Part shown: one piece after another, positions 6,792 through 7,585 of the stretch
Layout: the number at the start of each line of letters is the position of its first letter
How positions within the stretch are numbered: the first letter of the stretch is position 1
Origin: Candidatus Sericytochromatia bacterium
GTDB lineage: Bacteria > Cyanobacteriota > Sericytochromatia > UBA7694 > JACMQJ01
DNA: 7,585 bases
Assembly: GCA_014377055.1 (NCBI GenBank)
Contig: JACMQJ010000457.1
Span: forward strand, 1-7,585
Reading direction: 5' to 3'
Made by a program: the position numbers and the translations under genes
The notes under the pieces: model-generated
Databases searched by the model: none
What the model was told of the DNA's origin: nothing
Seen by the model: only the letters and a program-made list of their open reading frames with translations

Positions 6792-7310
6792 ATGATAGAA
6801 GATATTATAGGTAATGTAAAAGAATTTTTAGACCAACTATTTATGCAAATAAAAATACTTGGAATTGATATTACTCCGTTTGAATTAGATCATATTTGCT
6901 ATAGAACTTCGTCAGAAGAAGAATATCAAACTAAAAAATTATTGATTTTAAATTACGCTAAATTACTTGTAGAATCTGACGTTAATGGTAGACTAATCTC
7001 TACTTTTAAATTAAACAGTTCTATCAGATATAACGATAGACAAATATTTTTATTAGAATTACCAGCTCCAAAAAAAGGTATAAGCTATAAATCAGGACTT
7101 GAACATATAGAATTGGTGATACAAGATAATTTTGACATTTTTATGAAAAAATATCCAAAAATAGAATGGAATATCGAAAGCATAAATAAAAAACTTAATC
7201 CTGAGATCAAGATAAAACTAGAAAATGACCTTTCAGTTAAGTTTCATCATCTTTCACTGAAAGAAGTTATAGAGAGAGAAAAATCCGAAATATCCCTTCT
7301 TATGACGTAG
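6792..7310 (+). CDS. yecM: YecM-family VOC (vicinal oxygen chelate) metalloprotein
   Basis: A 172-aa protein whose landmarks line up with E. coli YecM (about 190 aa): an N-terminal helix, then LGIDITPFELDHICYR, then a NGR-I--FKL segment, a LLELPAPK strand, GLEHIELVI, and KFHHLSLKEVI near the end. H34, E107 (with H105 next to it) and H152 or H153 are the likely metal ligands of the VOC-type fold. The family's physiological substrate is not established; a structure-based isomerase/lyase or isochorismatase-like role has only been suggested for its relatives, and I assign none. The start lies 5 bp after the stop of the oxidoreductase and has no clear Shine-Dalgarno, which points to translational coupling within the operon. 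The last codons (TAG at 7308-7310) fall inside a GC-rich GTAGGGG motif, so the extreme C-terminus may have been remodelled by a repeat. Confidence 0.85.
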   Translation: MIEDIIGNVKEFLDQLFMQIKILGIDITPFELDHICYRTSSEEEYQTKKLLILNYAKLLVESDVNGRLISTFKLNSSIRYNDRQIFLLELPAPKKGISYKSGLEHIELVIQDNFDIFMKKYPKIEWNIESINKKLNPEIKIKLENDLSVKFHHLSLKEVIEREKSEISLLMT

Positions 7311-7332
7311 GGGCATTGATTTACGTCTGCCC
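7307..7332 (+). repeat. REP-like element: GTAG head plus imperfect GC hairpin
   Basis: GTAG (7307-7310) is followed by GGGCA (7311-7315) and TGCCC (7328-7332), which pair. An inner GA/TC pair and a 2-nt bulge make an imperfect hairpin. A GTAG tetranucleotide followed by a bulged palindrome is the layout of REP sequences mobilised by RAYT (REP-associated tyrosine) transposases. The G-run stands out in this AT-rich DNA and overlaps the stop codon of the YecM-like gene. Only a single copy plus an inverted partial copy (7414-7420) is visible here. Confidence 0.35.
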
Positions 7333-7364
7333 TCTTACTTACTTTGAAATAATAACCATAACAA

Positions 7365-7396
7365 AAAGAGAGAAAGATTTAAATCTTTCTCTCTTT
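7365..7396. terminator. strong bidirectional terminator between convergent genes
   Basis: A perfect 32-bp palindrome, 16 bases per arm centred between 7380 and 7381, forms a stem of about 14 bp (AAAGAGAGAAAGAT paired with its complement) with a TTAA loop. An A-run precedes it and a T-rich stretch closes it. It lies 54 bp after the YecM-like stop and 30 bp after the stop of the convergent minus-strand gene, so it can serve both. Confidence 0.85.
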
Positions 7397-7413
7397 CTAG
7401 TTTGTAGAAATTA

Positions 7414-7420
7414 CCCCTAC
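7414..7420 (-). repeat. inverted copy of the GTAGGGG motif
   Basis: CCCCTAC here is the exact inverse of GTAGGGG at 7307-7313, so the two 7-bp GC-rich motifs bracket the terminator hairpin over 114 bp. It could be the second half of a paired REP unit or the terminal repeat of a small mobile element. No target-site duplication is obvious. Confidence 0.35.
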
Positions 7421-7426
7421 ATTGTA

Positions 7427-7585
7427 TTAGCTGTTAAAACCTTGTGATTGCGCATTTAATGATGTTGAATCAGCGGTGTCTAAAGTGTAATCTTGAGTTG
7501 AATCAGTTTTCCCATCAGTAGTTGATGTTTGAGTAAAAGAACCATCTGCGTTAGTAATGAAACTTACACTACTTTTTGAATCACT
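7427..7585 (-). CDS. C-terminal fragment of a Ser/Thr/Asp-rich protein of unknown function (partial, 5' end outside window)
   Basis: An open minus-strand frame of 52 codons enters from the right edge and stops at TAA (7427-7429). By count, 22 of 52 residues are Ser or Thr and 7 are Asp, with only two Lys and no Arg or Cys. The frame runs without interruption across the whole visible segment and its stop is followed by the palindromic terminator, both supporting a real gene. Short repeated D-S-T/D-S-K units (TDST, ADST, SDSK) arise from a repeated 10-bp word (7464-7473 and 7497-7506). Such acidic, low-complexity, Cys-free tails are common in secreted or surface proteins, but the family cannot be recognised from this piece and no function is proposed. 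Confidence 0.65.
   Translation of the reverse strand, partial: SDSKSSVSFITNADGSFTQTSTTDGKTDSTQDYTLDTADSTSLNAQSQGFNS
7464..7506 (-). repeat. short direct repeats within the Ser/Thr-rich coding end
   Basis: GTTGAATCAG occurs at 7464-7473 and 7497-7506, and a shorter TGAATCA appears again near 7577-7583. On the coding strand they encode repeated Asp-Ser-Thr or Asp-Ser-Lys steps, suggesting a degenerate repeat protein. Confidence 0.5.

Overview
This AT-rich window (about 30% GC by eye) looks like chromosomal DNA from a low-GC gammaproteobacterium, possibly Francisella-like or a sulfur-oxidiser/symbiont relative. The reasons are the hybrid peroxiredoxin-glutaredoxin gene and the YecM-family gene, both typical of gammaproteobacteria. 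The taxonomic guess is an inference from gene content only. There is no plasmid, phage, CRISPR, tRNA or rRNA signal.

Layout. Positions 1-166 hold the 3' end of a plus-strand gene whose C-terminus resembles BatA/BatB-type von Willebrand factor A proteins. It faces a full-length uvrA on the minus strand (300-3146), and a bidirectional hairpin terminator lies between them. A divergent intergenic region (3147-3397) separates uvrA from a plus-strand 2OG-Fe(II) dioxygenase-like gene (start best placed at 3398). A small four-helix membrane protein (4065-4493) follows. Next comes a tight three-gene operon (4614-7310): a peroxiredoxin-5/glutaredoxin fusion, an FAD pyridine-nucleotide disulfide oxidoreductase of the dihydrolipoamide dehydrogenase/glutathione reductase superfamily, and a YecM-like VOC protein. 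The operon ends at a strong palindromic terminator shared with a convergent gene. That gene's Ser/Thr/Asp-rich C-terminal end (7427-7585, minus strand) is cut by the window edge.

How it works together. The most coherent module is the three-gene operon. The fused peroxidase would reduce H2O2/organic peroxides with thiol electrons, and the flavoenzyme 13 bp downstream could supply those electrons from NAD(P)H. A 17-bp perfect inverted repeat with a 7-1-7 core sits just upstream and has the architecture of a Fur/PerR-family operator. This suggests peroxide- or metal-responsive control. A GTAG-headed, GC-rich, REP-like hairpin and an inverted GTAGGGG copy flank the final terminator and may be remnants of a small mobile repeat.
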